NCBI RefSeq assembly: GCF_020707265.1
Contig: NZ_JAJFEQ010000015.1
Coordinates: forward strand, 34,591-98,590
DNA from: Massilia sp. IC2-477
GTDB taxonomy: Bacteria > Pseudomonadota > Gammaproteobacteria > Burkholderiales > Burkholderiaceae_D
Reading direction: 5' to 3'
DNA length: 64,000 bases
In this document: positions 34,907-42,140 of the stretch, piece by piece
Position numbering within the stretch: the stretch's first letter is position 1
Layout: each line of letters begins with the position of its first letter
Program-made: the position numbers and the translations under genes
Notes under the pieces: model-generated
Told to the model about the DNA's origin: nothing
Databases searched by the model: none
The model's input: the letters and a program-made list of their open reading frames with translations, nothing else

Positions 34907-36881
34907 GATCGTCCGGCGCGTCTGGCGCGCCGCCCAGCTGCGCCGGCTGCCGTTGTGGATCGCCGGGGCCCTGCCGTGGCTCGTCATCCGATCCGCCCCG
35001 GGTCTGATCGCCTGGATCATGTGGTGCGCCTGGGACTGGGCTGTCCTGCGCCGCCGCGTCAGCTTCGAATGGACGGCCTGGCTGGACGGCGCCGTGCCCG
35101 AGATGGAAGACAGCAGCGCCCTGATCGAGCACGCGGCCACGCCCGTGGCCCAGCTGCAGCGCCGGCGCCTCCTCGATCGTCTCGATGCCAGCGTGAGCGC
35201 CCCGCAGTTGCGCACCATCGCAGGCGAGCGCGTGAAGCTCGGCGCACCGTGGCTGCTGGGCAGCCTGGTGGCCGCCGCTGTGGTCTGGTACGCAACGGGC
35301 GCGGCCTCGCAGGGCGGTGTCGCCGCCGCTACCGGCAAGGCGCAGGCCGCGGCTGCGGCGCCTGCCGCCGCACAGCTCGTCGTGCGCACCGCACCACCGG
35401 GCTACACCGGCGTCGCTGCGCTGGAAACCGCACCGAAGGACCTGCAAGTGCCGGAGCAGACTGTCGTCACCTGGTGCCTGAAAGACCCTTCCAGCGCCGA
35501 GCAACCGATCGAGGTCAGCAACGGCCAGGTGCTCAAGCCGGGCAAGGAATGCGCCCGCTGGACCGCCACGGAATCGGTGTTCTGGCGCTGGCAAGGCAAG
35601 CGCTACACGATCAAGGTCATCCCCGACCAGCCGCCGGAGATCACCATCACGGCGCCGACCCAGATGGTGCAGGAACTGCTTGAAACCGCCACCAATGCCC
35701 AGATGGGCGTGAAGGTGACGGATGACTACCTGATCACCCGCGCCACGCTGCACATGACGCTGGCGCGCGGCAGCGGCGAGAACATCCGCTTTACCGACCG
35801 CGAGATGCCTTTGCCGGCATCGCCCGGTCCGAAGCAGCGCAACTGGGCCAAGAACTGGTCGATCGCGGAGCTGGGCATGGAGCCCGGCGACGAGCTGTAT
35901 TTCTTCGTGCGCGCGACGGACAACGCGGCGCGTGCGCACACGGTGCAGTCGCCGACCTACACGCTGCGCCTGCCGGCGCCGCCCGAGCAGGCGGAAGAAG
36001 AGAGCGCCGCGATGCCGGTGCTGGTCAAGCCGCAGAGCCTGCGCAGCCAGCGCCAGATCATCATCGATACCGAGCAGCTGGTCGCCGATATGCGCAGCAC
36101 GAAGATGAGCGAGGAAGCGGTCCGCGACCGCAGCCAGAAGATCGCCAACGACCAGGGTGCGCTGCGCCGCCGCTACGGCCAGTTCCTGGGCGAGGAATCC
36201 TCGCTGTTTTCGGACGGCGAGGACGATCACGACGACCACGGCGGCCAGGAAGGCGGTGGTAGCAACCAGGACATCCTGCACCAGTACGGCCACGCCCACG
36301 ACGAGGCGGAAAACGCCACGCTGTTCGACGAAGAGACCAAGAAGGTGCTGCGCCGCGCACTGTCTGCAATGTGGGACGCCGAAAAGGCCCTGCGTGCGAT
36401 CACACCGAAGGTGGCGCTGCCGCCCGAGCACAAGGCCCTGGAGGCGATCAAGGAACTGCAGCAGGCCGAGCGCGTCTACTTGCACAAGACCGCCTTCGTG
36501 CCGCCGCCGATCAAGGAAGAAAAGCGCATGAGCGGCGACATGGATGGCACCGCCAGCTATCGCCGCGAGCAGGGCGGCCCGGATAAACGCGTGCCGGAAG
36601 ACGTCAGCCTGCTGGTCCAGGCACTGACTAGCGACGGCCCGTTGCCGGCCCTTTGGACCCGCACTGCGCACGACTGGGTACGCAGCCGCCTGCAGGACGA
36701 CGACCAGCGCCTGGCGGCCCAGACCGCAATCCAGGACGTGGCTGACGGCTGCGTCCCCTGCCGCCCGGTGCTGCGCGCCTGGCTGCGCCAGGGAGCAGGG
36801 CAGGGCCAGGTACTGCTGCAGGCCAGGCCGACCGTGGAGACGCCGTTTGTGCGCGCATGGCGTGAAGGAGTCAAGCCGTGA
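34890..36881 (+). CDS. DUF4175-like membrane protein
   Basis: 663 residues. N-terminal membrane helices (LPLWIAGALPWLVIRSAPGLIAWIMW and LGAPWLLGSLVAAAVVWYATG) are followed by a large domain that opens TAPPGYTGVAALE, with a strand-rich middle (EITITAPTQMVQELLETATNAQMGVKVTDDYLITRATL). A charged helical region follows with an acidic/His stretch (SDGEDDHDDHGGQEGGG) that might bind metal. The domain wording (PPGYTG, DDYL) is like that of DUF4175-family proteins found next to MoxR/BatA genes. The function is unknown. Its stop overlaps the GTG start of the next gene. Confidence 0.7.
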   Translation: MQEGAEIVRRVWRAAQLRRLPLWIAGALPWLVIRSAPGLIAWIMWCAWDWAVLRRRVSFEWTAWLDGAVPEMEDSSALIEHAATPVAQLQRRRLLDRLDASVSAPQLRTIAGERVKLGAPWLLGSLVAAAVVWYATGAASQGGVAAATGKAQAAAAAPAAAQLVVRTAPPGYTGVAALETAPKDLQVPEQTVVTWCLKDPSSAEQPIEVSNGQVLKPGKECARWTATESVFWRWQGKRYTIKVIPDQPPEITITAPTQMVQELLETATNAQMGVKVTDDYLITRATLHMTLARGSGENIRFTDREMPLPASPGPKQRNWAKNWSIAELGMEPGDELYFFVRATDNAARAHTVQSPTYTLRLPAPPEQAEEESAAMPVLVKPQSLRSQRQIIIDTEQLVADMRSTKMSEEAVRDRSQKIANDQGALRRRYGQFLGEESSLFSDGEDDHDDHGGQEGGGSNQDILHQYGHAHDEAENATLFDEETKKVLRRALSAMWDAEKALRAITPKVALPPEHKALEAIKELQQAERVYLHKTAFVPPPIKEEKRMSGDMDGTASYRREQGGPDKRVPEDVSLLVQALTSDGPLPALWTRTAHDWVRSRLQDDDQRLAAQTAIQDVADGCVPCRPVLRAWLRQGAGQGQVLLQARPTVETPFVRAWREGVKP

Positions 36882-38416
36882 ATGCATGGATGAGTACCGA
36901 TGTGTTGCTGGCGCTGATCGGCATCGCTGGCGTGGCCAGTGCCACGCTGTATGCGCGCCGCCGCCAGTGGATCGATGCGCTCCTGGTGCTGGTCGCCGCG
37001 GTGGCGCTTGGCCTGTTTGCAGCCGGCATCCGCTTGCCGGGCGATGCCGGCCGCACCCTGACGCTCGAGCCGAACTCAGCTGCGCCCATGCTGGAAGGGG
37101 TGCGCGCGTTTGCGGTGAAGGGCGATGGCCTGCGCGCGGCGCAGTGGAATGACCTGCCGGCCCTGCCCCTGCAATGGCAGCGTCCCGAGGGCGGCACCCT
37201 GCGCCTGCACTACCCGCGCCAGCTCGCGCTCGGCCGCACGTTCACGCTGCGGGTGCAGCGTGACGACAAAACGGAAGCGCGCCTGCAGCTGCTGGGCGAG
37301 AACGGCCAGGTCATCGCGGATGCGCGCGGCACCGGTGACCTGAGCGTCGGCTGGACGCCGCCGCTGGCCGAACGCCTCGTGCTCAAGGCACGCCTGCAGG
37401 ATGCCGCCGGCAAGACCATCGCCGAAGGCCCGGTGCCTTTGACCATCCATGAACCAAGCATCCTGCAGGTACAGGGCCGCTTCGGCGCGCCTTCGTTCGA
37501 CCTTCGCACCCTGAACGAGCTGCTGGCCGGCAGCGGCGCGCTGCTCGACTGGCAGGTGGTGCTGGGCCGCGCCATCACGCGCACCGAACTGCCCTTGGAA
37601 GAGATGAAGGCGCCGAACCTGCTGGTCATCGACGCCGCCTGGTTCGAACGCGCGAGCAGCGCCGAGCGTTCCGCGCTGCTGGGCCGTGTGGCCGGCGGCC
37701 TGCCCTTGCTGGTGCTCGGCGCGAACGCCAACGATCCTGGCGTCTGGTCGCGCACGCTGGGCCTGCAGCTGCAGGCGCAGCCGTCGGACAGGAAGATCGA
37801 CACGCCCTTCGAGTTGCCGGTAGCGCCGCTGAATCCGGCCGCACGCGAAGCGGGCGAGTGGAGCGGCACCGACAACCTGGTCTGGACCCGCAACTGGCAG
37901 AAGGGCCGCATCGCCTGGCTGGGCGCCAGCGAATGGCACCGCCATGCGATCAGCGAGCCGCAGGCGCTGGCGCTGTGGTGGCAGGGCGTGCTGGACCGCG
38001 TCGGCATCGACGTTTCGAAAGAAATCGAATGGTTGGAGCCGGAAGAACTGCCGCTGCCGGGACAACGCATGGAGCTGTGCGCCCGCGGCGTGAAAGGCGA
38101 TGTCAGCTTCCCTGAGCTGAAGCTCACCCGCACCTGGGCTGCGCGTACCGATAGTGCCTGCGTCGCCGTATGGCCGGAGAAGGCGGGCTGGCTGCAGGTG
38201 AAGGATGCAAAGGCGGGCACACACGCCGTCTACGTCTACGCGCCGGGCGACTGGCCGCAGTGGCAGGCCGCCCAGCGCCGCGACGCCACGGCACGCTATG
38301 CGGCCCGGACGCCGGACAAGGCATTGGAAGGCGCTCCACGCGCCTTCCCGGCCTGGCCCTTCGCGCTCGCCTTTGTTCTGGCGATGCTGCTGCTCTGGTG
38401 GCGCGAACGCCGCTGA
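36878..38416 (+). CDS. Membrane protein of the MoxR run with GATase-like domain
   Basis: 512 residues with GTG start 36878 (GGAG 7 bases upstream), overlapping the previous stop (GTGA). Two membrane helices at the N-terminus (TDVLLALIGIAGVASATLYA, WIDALLVLVAAVALGLFAAG) and one at the C-terminus (FPAWPFALAFVLAMLLLWW). The middle includes LLVIDAAWFERASSAERSALLGRVAGGLPLLVLG, resembling the GATase-1-like fold in other BatA-operon membrane proteins. I know no specific function. It is the last gene of the tight MoxR run. After it, 207 bp precede exbB, in which I see no clear terminator. Confidence 0.7.
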   Translation: MNAWMSTDVLLALIGIAGVASATLYARRRQWIDALLVLVAAVALGLFAAGIRLPGDAGRTLTLEPNSAAPMLEGVRAFAVKGDGLRAAQWNDLPALPLQWQRPEGGTLRLHYPRQLALGRTFTLRVQRDDKTEARLQLLGENGQVIADARGTGDLSVGWTPPLAERLVLKARLQDAAGKTIAEGPVPLTIHEPSILQVQGRFGAPSFDLRTLNELLAGSGALLDWQVVLGRAITRTELPLEEMKAPNLLVIDAAWFERASSAERSALLGRVAGGLPLLVLGANANDPGVWSRTLGLQLQAQPSDRKIDTPFELPVAPLNPAAREAGEWSGTDNLVWTRNWQKGRIAWLGASEWHRHAISEPQALALWWQGVLDRVGIDVSKEIEWLEPEELPLPGQRMELCARGVKGDVSFPELKLTRTWAARTDSACVAVWPEKAGWLQVKDAKAGTHAVYVYAPGDWPQWQAAQRRDATARYAARTPDKALEGAPRAFPAWPFALAFVLAMLLLWWRERR

Positions 38417-38623
38417 TCGGCTATCGGCCAAGGCGCCTACCTCTCCTAATTCCCAAAAATCCTGTATTAGCAACGACAGGTAGACCTGTTGCGCGCCTTG
38501 CTTTCTGATCTGCCTGGCGAAGATGCAAATTCATCCTTGGCGGGTAGAGGTTTTGCTACATCAAGGAATAATATGATGCTAGGATGTGGAAATGATAATT
38601 GCTTGATATAGGATTATGCAGCG

Positions 38624-39349
38624 ATGCTCAGGACCATTCTTGCGTTGTCGGCCTTGCTGGGCACGGCCTCCACGGCCCACGCGGCGGAGATCAACTTGAT
38701 CGAACAATTGCAGGAGGGCGGCGCGGCGATTGTCGTGACACTGGGCCTGTCGGTGCTGTTTGTCGCGGTCAGCATCGAGCGCTTGCTGCACCTGCGCACC
38801 AGCGCTGTCGTGCCAAGGGGCCTTGCCGAGAATGCCCGCGCATTGTCGGCATCGCTGGATACGGCAACGCTGCAAGCCACCGCGCAAGAGAGCAACAGCA
38901 CGCTGGGCCGGATCATCGCGTACATGCTCGCGCATCGCGGCCAGTCCCATGCCTGGGTCAGTAGCGGAGCGGGCGACATCGCCTCCCTGGAACTGCGTCA
39001 TCACCAGCAGAAGTTCTATGCCCTGTCGATCGTTGCCACCGTGGCGCCCATCGTGGGCCTGCTCGGGACCGTGCTGGGCATGATCGATTCCTTCAATGTG
39101 ATCGCCTATGCGGAAGGGATGGGCAATCCCGCACTTCTGGCCGGCGGCATCTCGAAAGCCTTGATCAACACGGCCGCCGGGTTGGCCGTGGCACTGCCGG
39201 CACTCGGCATGCACCACTTCTTCAAGCACCGCCTGGCGGTCCTCAGCCTGGAGCTGGAGAAGCAGGTGAATGGCTTGCTGCACGAATGGTTTGCCCCGGC
39301 CGCCGTGGCGGGAGCTCCCAGCCTGCAAGTGGTGCAGCATGCGCATTGA
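38624..39349 (+). CDS. ExbB/TolQ/MotA family proton-channel subunit
   Basis: 241 residues with an N-terminal signal-like segment (TILALSALLGTASTAHA-A), three membrane helices and the family signature APIVGLLGTVLGMIDSFNVIA, then ALINTAAGLAVALPALGMHHFFKHR. ExbB pentamers with ExbD dimers use the proton gradient to drive a TonB- or TolA-like protein. A cleaved signal sequence on ExbB is known in some families. It starts 207 bp after the MoxR-run genes and overlaps ExbD by 11 bp. Confidence 0.9.
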   Translation: MLRTILALSALLGTASTAHAAEINLIEQLQEGGAAIVVTLGLSVLFVAVSIERLLHLRTSAVVPRGLAENARALSASLDTATLQATAQESNSTLGRIIAYMLAHRGQSHAWVSSGAGDIASLELRHHQQKFYALSIVATVAPIVGLLGTVLGMIDSFNVIAYAEGMGNPALLAGGISKALINTAAGLAVALPALGMHHFFKHRLAVLSLELEKQVNGLLHEWFAPAAVAGAPSLQVVQHAH

Positions 39350-39758
39350 CCTGGGCGCGGATGATCCGCCGGAGATCGGGCTGATCGCCCTGATTGACTG
39401 CATCTTCTTCCTGCTGATGTTCTTCATGATTGCGACCTCGTTCAAGCAGCCGGAAGCCGAGAAGCAGATGGAATTGCCGGTGGTGCTGCCGGCTGCCCAG
39501 ATGAGTCTTGATCGCGCGAGCGCGGCGCCGGCCCCGCTGGCGATCGGCGTCGACAGCAAGGGCAAGCTCTACCTCGACGGGAAGAAGGTCACGGTGCAGG
39601 AGCTGCATGATCGGCTGAAATCGGAAGCGGCCGCCAATCCGGCGCGCCCCATCCGCATCGACGGCGACGAAATGGCGCGCTACCAGGACATCATCCACGT
39701 CCTCGACCTGTGCCAGTTCGAAGGCTTTACCAAGATCGCCATGCACACCCGCCAATGA
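39339..39758 (+). CDS. ExbD/TolR family biopolymer transport protein
   Basis: 139 residues from ATG 39339. One membrane helix follows a short acidic N-terminus (DDPPEIGLIALIDCIFFLLMFFMIAT); the aspartate in LIDCIF is the conserved proton-path residue. The periplasmic domain has LAIGVDSKGKLYLDGKKVTVQELHDRL and PIRIDGDEMARYQDIIHVLDLCQFEGFTKIAM, the ordinary ExbD/TolR fold. The length is normal. Its start lies inside exbB and its stop overlaps the next start by ATGA, so the three genes should be translated together. Confidence 0.92.
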   Translation: MRIDLGADDPPEIGLIALIDCIFFLLMFFMIATSFKQPEAEKQMELPVVLPAAQMSLDRASAAPAPLAIGVDSKGKLYLDGKKVTVQELHDRLKSEAAANPARPIRIDGDEMARYQDIIHVLDLCQFEGFTKIAMHTRQ

Positions 39759-41134
39759 CGACCGGCTTCAGGATGGGTTCATCCCGCTGGTGCCTGCTGG
39801 TGTCGGTCGGCGTGCATGCAGCCCTGGCGGCCTGGCTCTACCATGTCGGCAACGTGGAAATCGTGCGGCGCCAGGACACCCAGGTGGCGGAGAGTGTGCG
39901 CGCCACCGCGCAGGCCCGCATGGCCCGACGGGTGGACGACCTCCGGAAGATCAAGGAGCTGCTCGAGCAGTCCGCCAATCGCGTGCCCGAGCCGGCGCCG
40001 GCGCAGGAGCCCGCGGCGGCAGCGGCGGCACCGGCCGAGACAGCGACGCAGGCGGATCGGATGCTGAAGCAGGCACGCGAGATGTCGCGCGCCATCGACG
40101 AGGTTGACCGCGAGCTGAAGGCGGAAGAGCTCGCGCGCCTGACAGACAAGACGAAGGAAGAGGCGCGCGCGGAACTGGACGCGGCAGCGCCGCCCGATCC
40201 TCCTGCCGACAGTTCGGGGAAAGGCGACCCGGCGGCGGAACTGGCTGCCCTGGAAGAGAAAGCCCGCGCCGTGCTGGCTAGCCGCGCCGAGCAGCTGGCG
40301 CGTGAGTACCAGGGCGTCCAGGTAGAGCGCGGCGACGACAGGGCCAAGGCAAGCGACGGCATTGGCAGCGGCAGTGGCAAGGGCAGCGCATCCGGACAAG
40401 GCAGCACGCTGGCACTGTCATCAAGCTTGAACAAGCGGACGCTCGAGGAAATCGCGCGCTTCATGCGCGAGGGCCGGGCGCCGGAAGCAGATTGGACGAG
40501 CCCCCTGTACAGGAATGCCGGCCGCGACATTTTTGCGGGTGGCAAGGGGCAAGTCCCTGCCATCGATGCGGCGCGGATGGTCAAGGGGCGCGGCCGCATA
40601 CTCGGCGCGGACGGACAATACGCCAACCGTATTTATCTCAACAGCTGGTACATCATCGGCCCTTTCCAGGGGCGCCATAGTTCGGGCTTGTTCAACAACC
40701 CGAAGTATCCGCCGGAAGACGCAGTGCTCCTCGATGCGGTGTATTACGGCAAAAACAGGCGTGTCGTGAAATGGGAATATGTGAACGAGGCGCGCTATCC
40801 GCTGGTTCCGCCCGCAGCGGAAGAGAATTCGGTCTATTACGGCTACACGGAAGTGTTCATGGATCAGGAGCGCGACATGCTGGTCTGGATTGGCGCCGAC
40901 GACAATGCATCGGTCAAGGTAAACGACCGGCTGGTCTGGAAGGGAGGGATTGCGGCCAAGCGCTGGTTCTACCAGAGCGTCTACAGCAGCAGGAATACCT
41001 ACGAACGCGATTACAACCGCTCCGAAGGTCAACGCCTGGTCCGTTTTCGCAAGGGACGCAACACGGTCTTCCTCAAGCTGTCGAACGGACCGACGCGGAT
41101 GTTCTTTTCGATGGTGCTGACGCCCGTGAAATGA
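39755..41134 (+). CDS. TonB/TolA-like coiled-coil protein with C-terminal jelly-roll-like domain
   Basis: 459 residues from ATG 39755. A single N-terminal membrane helix (WCLLVSVGVHAALAAWLYHVG, containing the SVxxH pattern of TonB) is followed by ~170 residues of charged, Ala/Glu-rich coiled coil (EMSRAIDEVDRELKAEELARL). A Gly/Ser hinge (GIGSGSGKGSASGQGS) leads to a ~230-residue domain. That domain reads NSWYIIGPFQGRHSSGLF, VYYGKNRRVVKWEYV, YYGYTEVFMDQERDMLVWIGADDNASVKVNDRLVW and GRNTVFLKLSNGPTRMFFSM. This is the pattern of a galactose-binding/PA14-like beta-sandwich common in planctomycete proteins. There is no TonB C-terminal domain (YP motif). Context marks it as the effector moved by ExbBD. 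Confidence 0.75.
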   Translation: MTTGFRMGSSRWCLLVSVGVHAALAAWLYHVGNVEIVRRQDTQVAESVRATAQARMARRVDDLRKIKELLEQSANRVPEPAPAQEPAAAAAAPAETATQADRMLKQAREMSRAIDEVDRELKAEELARLTDKTKEEARAELDAAAPPDPPADSSGKGDPAAELAALEEKARAVLASRAEQLAREYQGVQVERGDDRAKASDGIGSGSGKGSASGQGSTLALSSSLNKRTLEEIARFMREGRAPEADWTSPLYRNAGRDIFAGGKGQVPAIDAARMVKGRGRILGADGQYANRIYLNSWYIIGPFQGRHSSGLFNNPKYPPEDAVLLDAVYYGKNRRVVKWEYVNEARYPLVPPAAEENSVYYGYTEVFMDQERDMLVWIGADDNASVKVNDRLVWKGGIAAKRWFYQSVYSSRNTYERDYNRSEGQRLVRFRKGRNTVFLKLSNGPTRMFFSMVLTPVK

Positions 41135-41165
41135 AGCGTTGCCGACATTCCTTCGACCTGGGCTG

Positions 41166-41591
41166 CTATCCTCGATCAGCAGCTTGCAAACCGTTCTCTT
41201 CGCACCATCGCCGCAGCGCAGTCCGGGTGGTTTCGTCGTGAAAGCGCTCCCACGCTTCGCCCGCACCGCGCTCTTGCAGCAGGCGAGCAAAGCCTTCGGT
41301 GTTGCGGTCGCGGAACTGGTCGCGGACAGTATCCTGATCGTCAGCCAAATGGATGGCGGCGAAGCGAAGGATGAGCCCGTCTCCGATGCCCAGCGTGCCC
41401 GCGGACGGCACCGAAACGTAGCCCTCGTCGGCACCTGACGCCGATGGCATGGGCGCTTCCTCGTCCATGTACTCGTCATTCAGGAGGTGGATCATGCCGG
41501 TTTCGCGCGACACCAGGGCGGTCACCGACCCGTCGCCGTCTTCCACCATCATGGCTGCCTGTTCTAGTTCATCCAGATCGACTGTTGACAT
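41166..41591 (-). CDS. UPF0158 family protein
   Basis: 141 residues from ATG 41591; a 30-codon upstream extension looks noncoding. MSTVDLDELEQAAMMVEDGD, followed by SRETGMIHLL, DEGYVSVPSAGTLGIGDGLILRF and ERFHDETTRTALRRWCEENGL, fits the UPF0158 family (PF03682). It is small, acidic and probably cytoplasmic. The function is unknown. It converges with the TonB-like gene (31-bp gap) and diverges from the DUF2750 gene. Confidence 0.75.
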   Translation of the reverse strand: MSTVDLDELEQAAMMVEDGDGSVTALVSRETGMIHLLNDEYMDEEAPMPSASGADEGYVSVPSAGTLGIGDGLILRFAAIHLADDQDTVRDQFRDRNTEGFARLLQERGAGEAWERFHDETTRTALRRWCEENGLQAADRG

Positions 41592-41693
41592 GGCTGATCC
41601 TGTGCAAGTAATCGGAACAAGGCAGTATGAAGCGACTGCACGTGACGGGCGCACGGTTGGCAGGGATTGCACAGTTTCCAAGGAGGAATAATA

Positions 41694-42095
41694 GTGGCTC
41701 CAGCATCTGAATTAAACGAATCACAACGCAATGCATTACTGTCCTCACCCGGACCTGCGCGATTCAAGCATTTCATTGGGCGTGCTGCAGACTGCGAACG
41801 TCTGTGGGGCCTGCGCGATGCAGACGCTTGGGTATTCCTGGTGGACGACACCGGCGCACCAGGATTCCCTGTCTGGCCACATCCAGACTACGCGACTGCC
41901 TGCGCCACCGGGACGTGGGGCGGATGCTTTCCTGCCGAGATCGACGTTTACGCGTTCACTGAAAAGTGGCTGCCCGATATGGCGGCACGGGAGGTTTCGG
42001 TAGCGGTGTTCCCTACGCCGACAGCGAGCGGCGTATGGATCAAGTCGGAAGAATTACGACAGTACCTGCTCGACGAGTTGGAAAAGTACGAATAA
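41694..42095 (+). CDS. DUF2750 domain protein
   Basis: 133 residues from GTG 41694, with AGGAGG 7 bases upstream deciding the start over an earlier TTG. LNESQRNALLSSPGPARFKHFIGRAADCERLWGL, FPVWPHPDYATACA and AFTEKWLPDMAAREVSVAVFP fit the DUF2750 family: small single-domain cytoplasmic proteins often found near immunity or stress genes. The function is unknown. The composition is slightly less GC-biased than neighbours. A strong hairpin follows its stop. Confidence 0.75.
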   Translation: MAPASELNESQRNALLSSPGPARFKHFIGRAADCERLWGLRDADAWVFLVDDTGAPGFPVWPHPDYATACATGTWGGCFPAEIDVYAFTEKWLPDMAAREVSVAVFPTPTASGVWIKSEELRQYLLDELEKYE

Positions 42096-42100
42096 GCGCT

Positions 42101-42131
42101 CCCGCAACCCGCGCCAGGCGCGGGTTGCGGG
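42101..42131. terminator. Bidirectional hairpin between convergent genes
   Basis: A perfect 15-bp inverted repeat (CCCGCAACCCGCGCC / GGCGCGGGTTGCGGG) with essentially no loop. It lies 5 bp after the DUF2750 stop and 9 bp before the receptor stop. It lacks T tracts, but its strength and place suggest transcript ends for both genes. Confidence 0.65.
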
Positions 42132-42140
42132 CCTGGAGGA

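Noticed and set aside
38624..41134. Zorya-type anti-phage system (ExbBD/MotAB-like pair)
   Set aside because: No ZorC, ZorD or ZorE-like helicase or nuclease gene follows; the third protein is a TonB/TolA-like periplasmic shaft.
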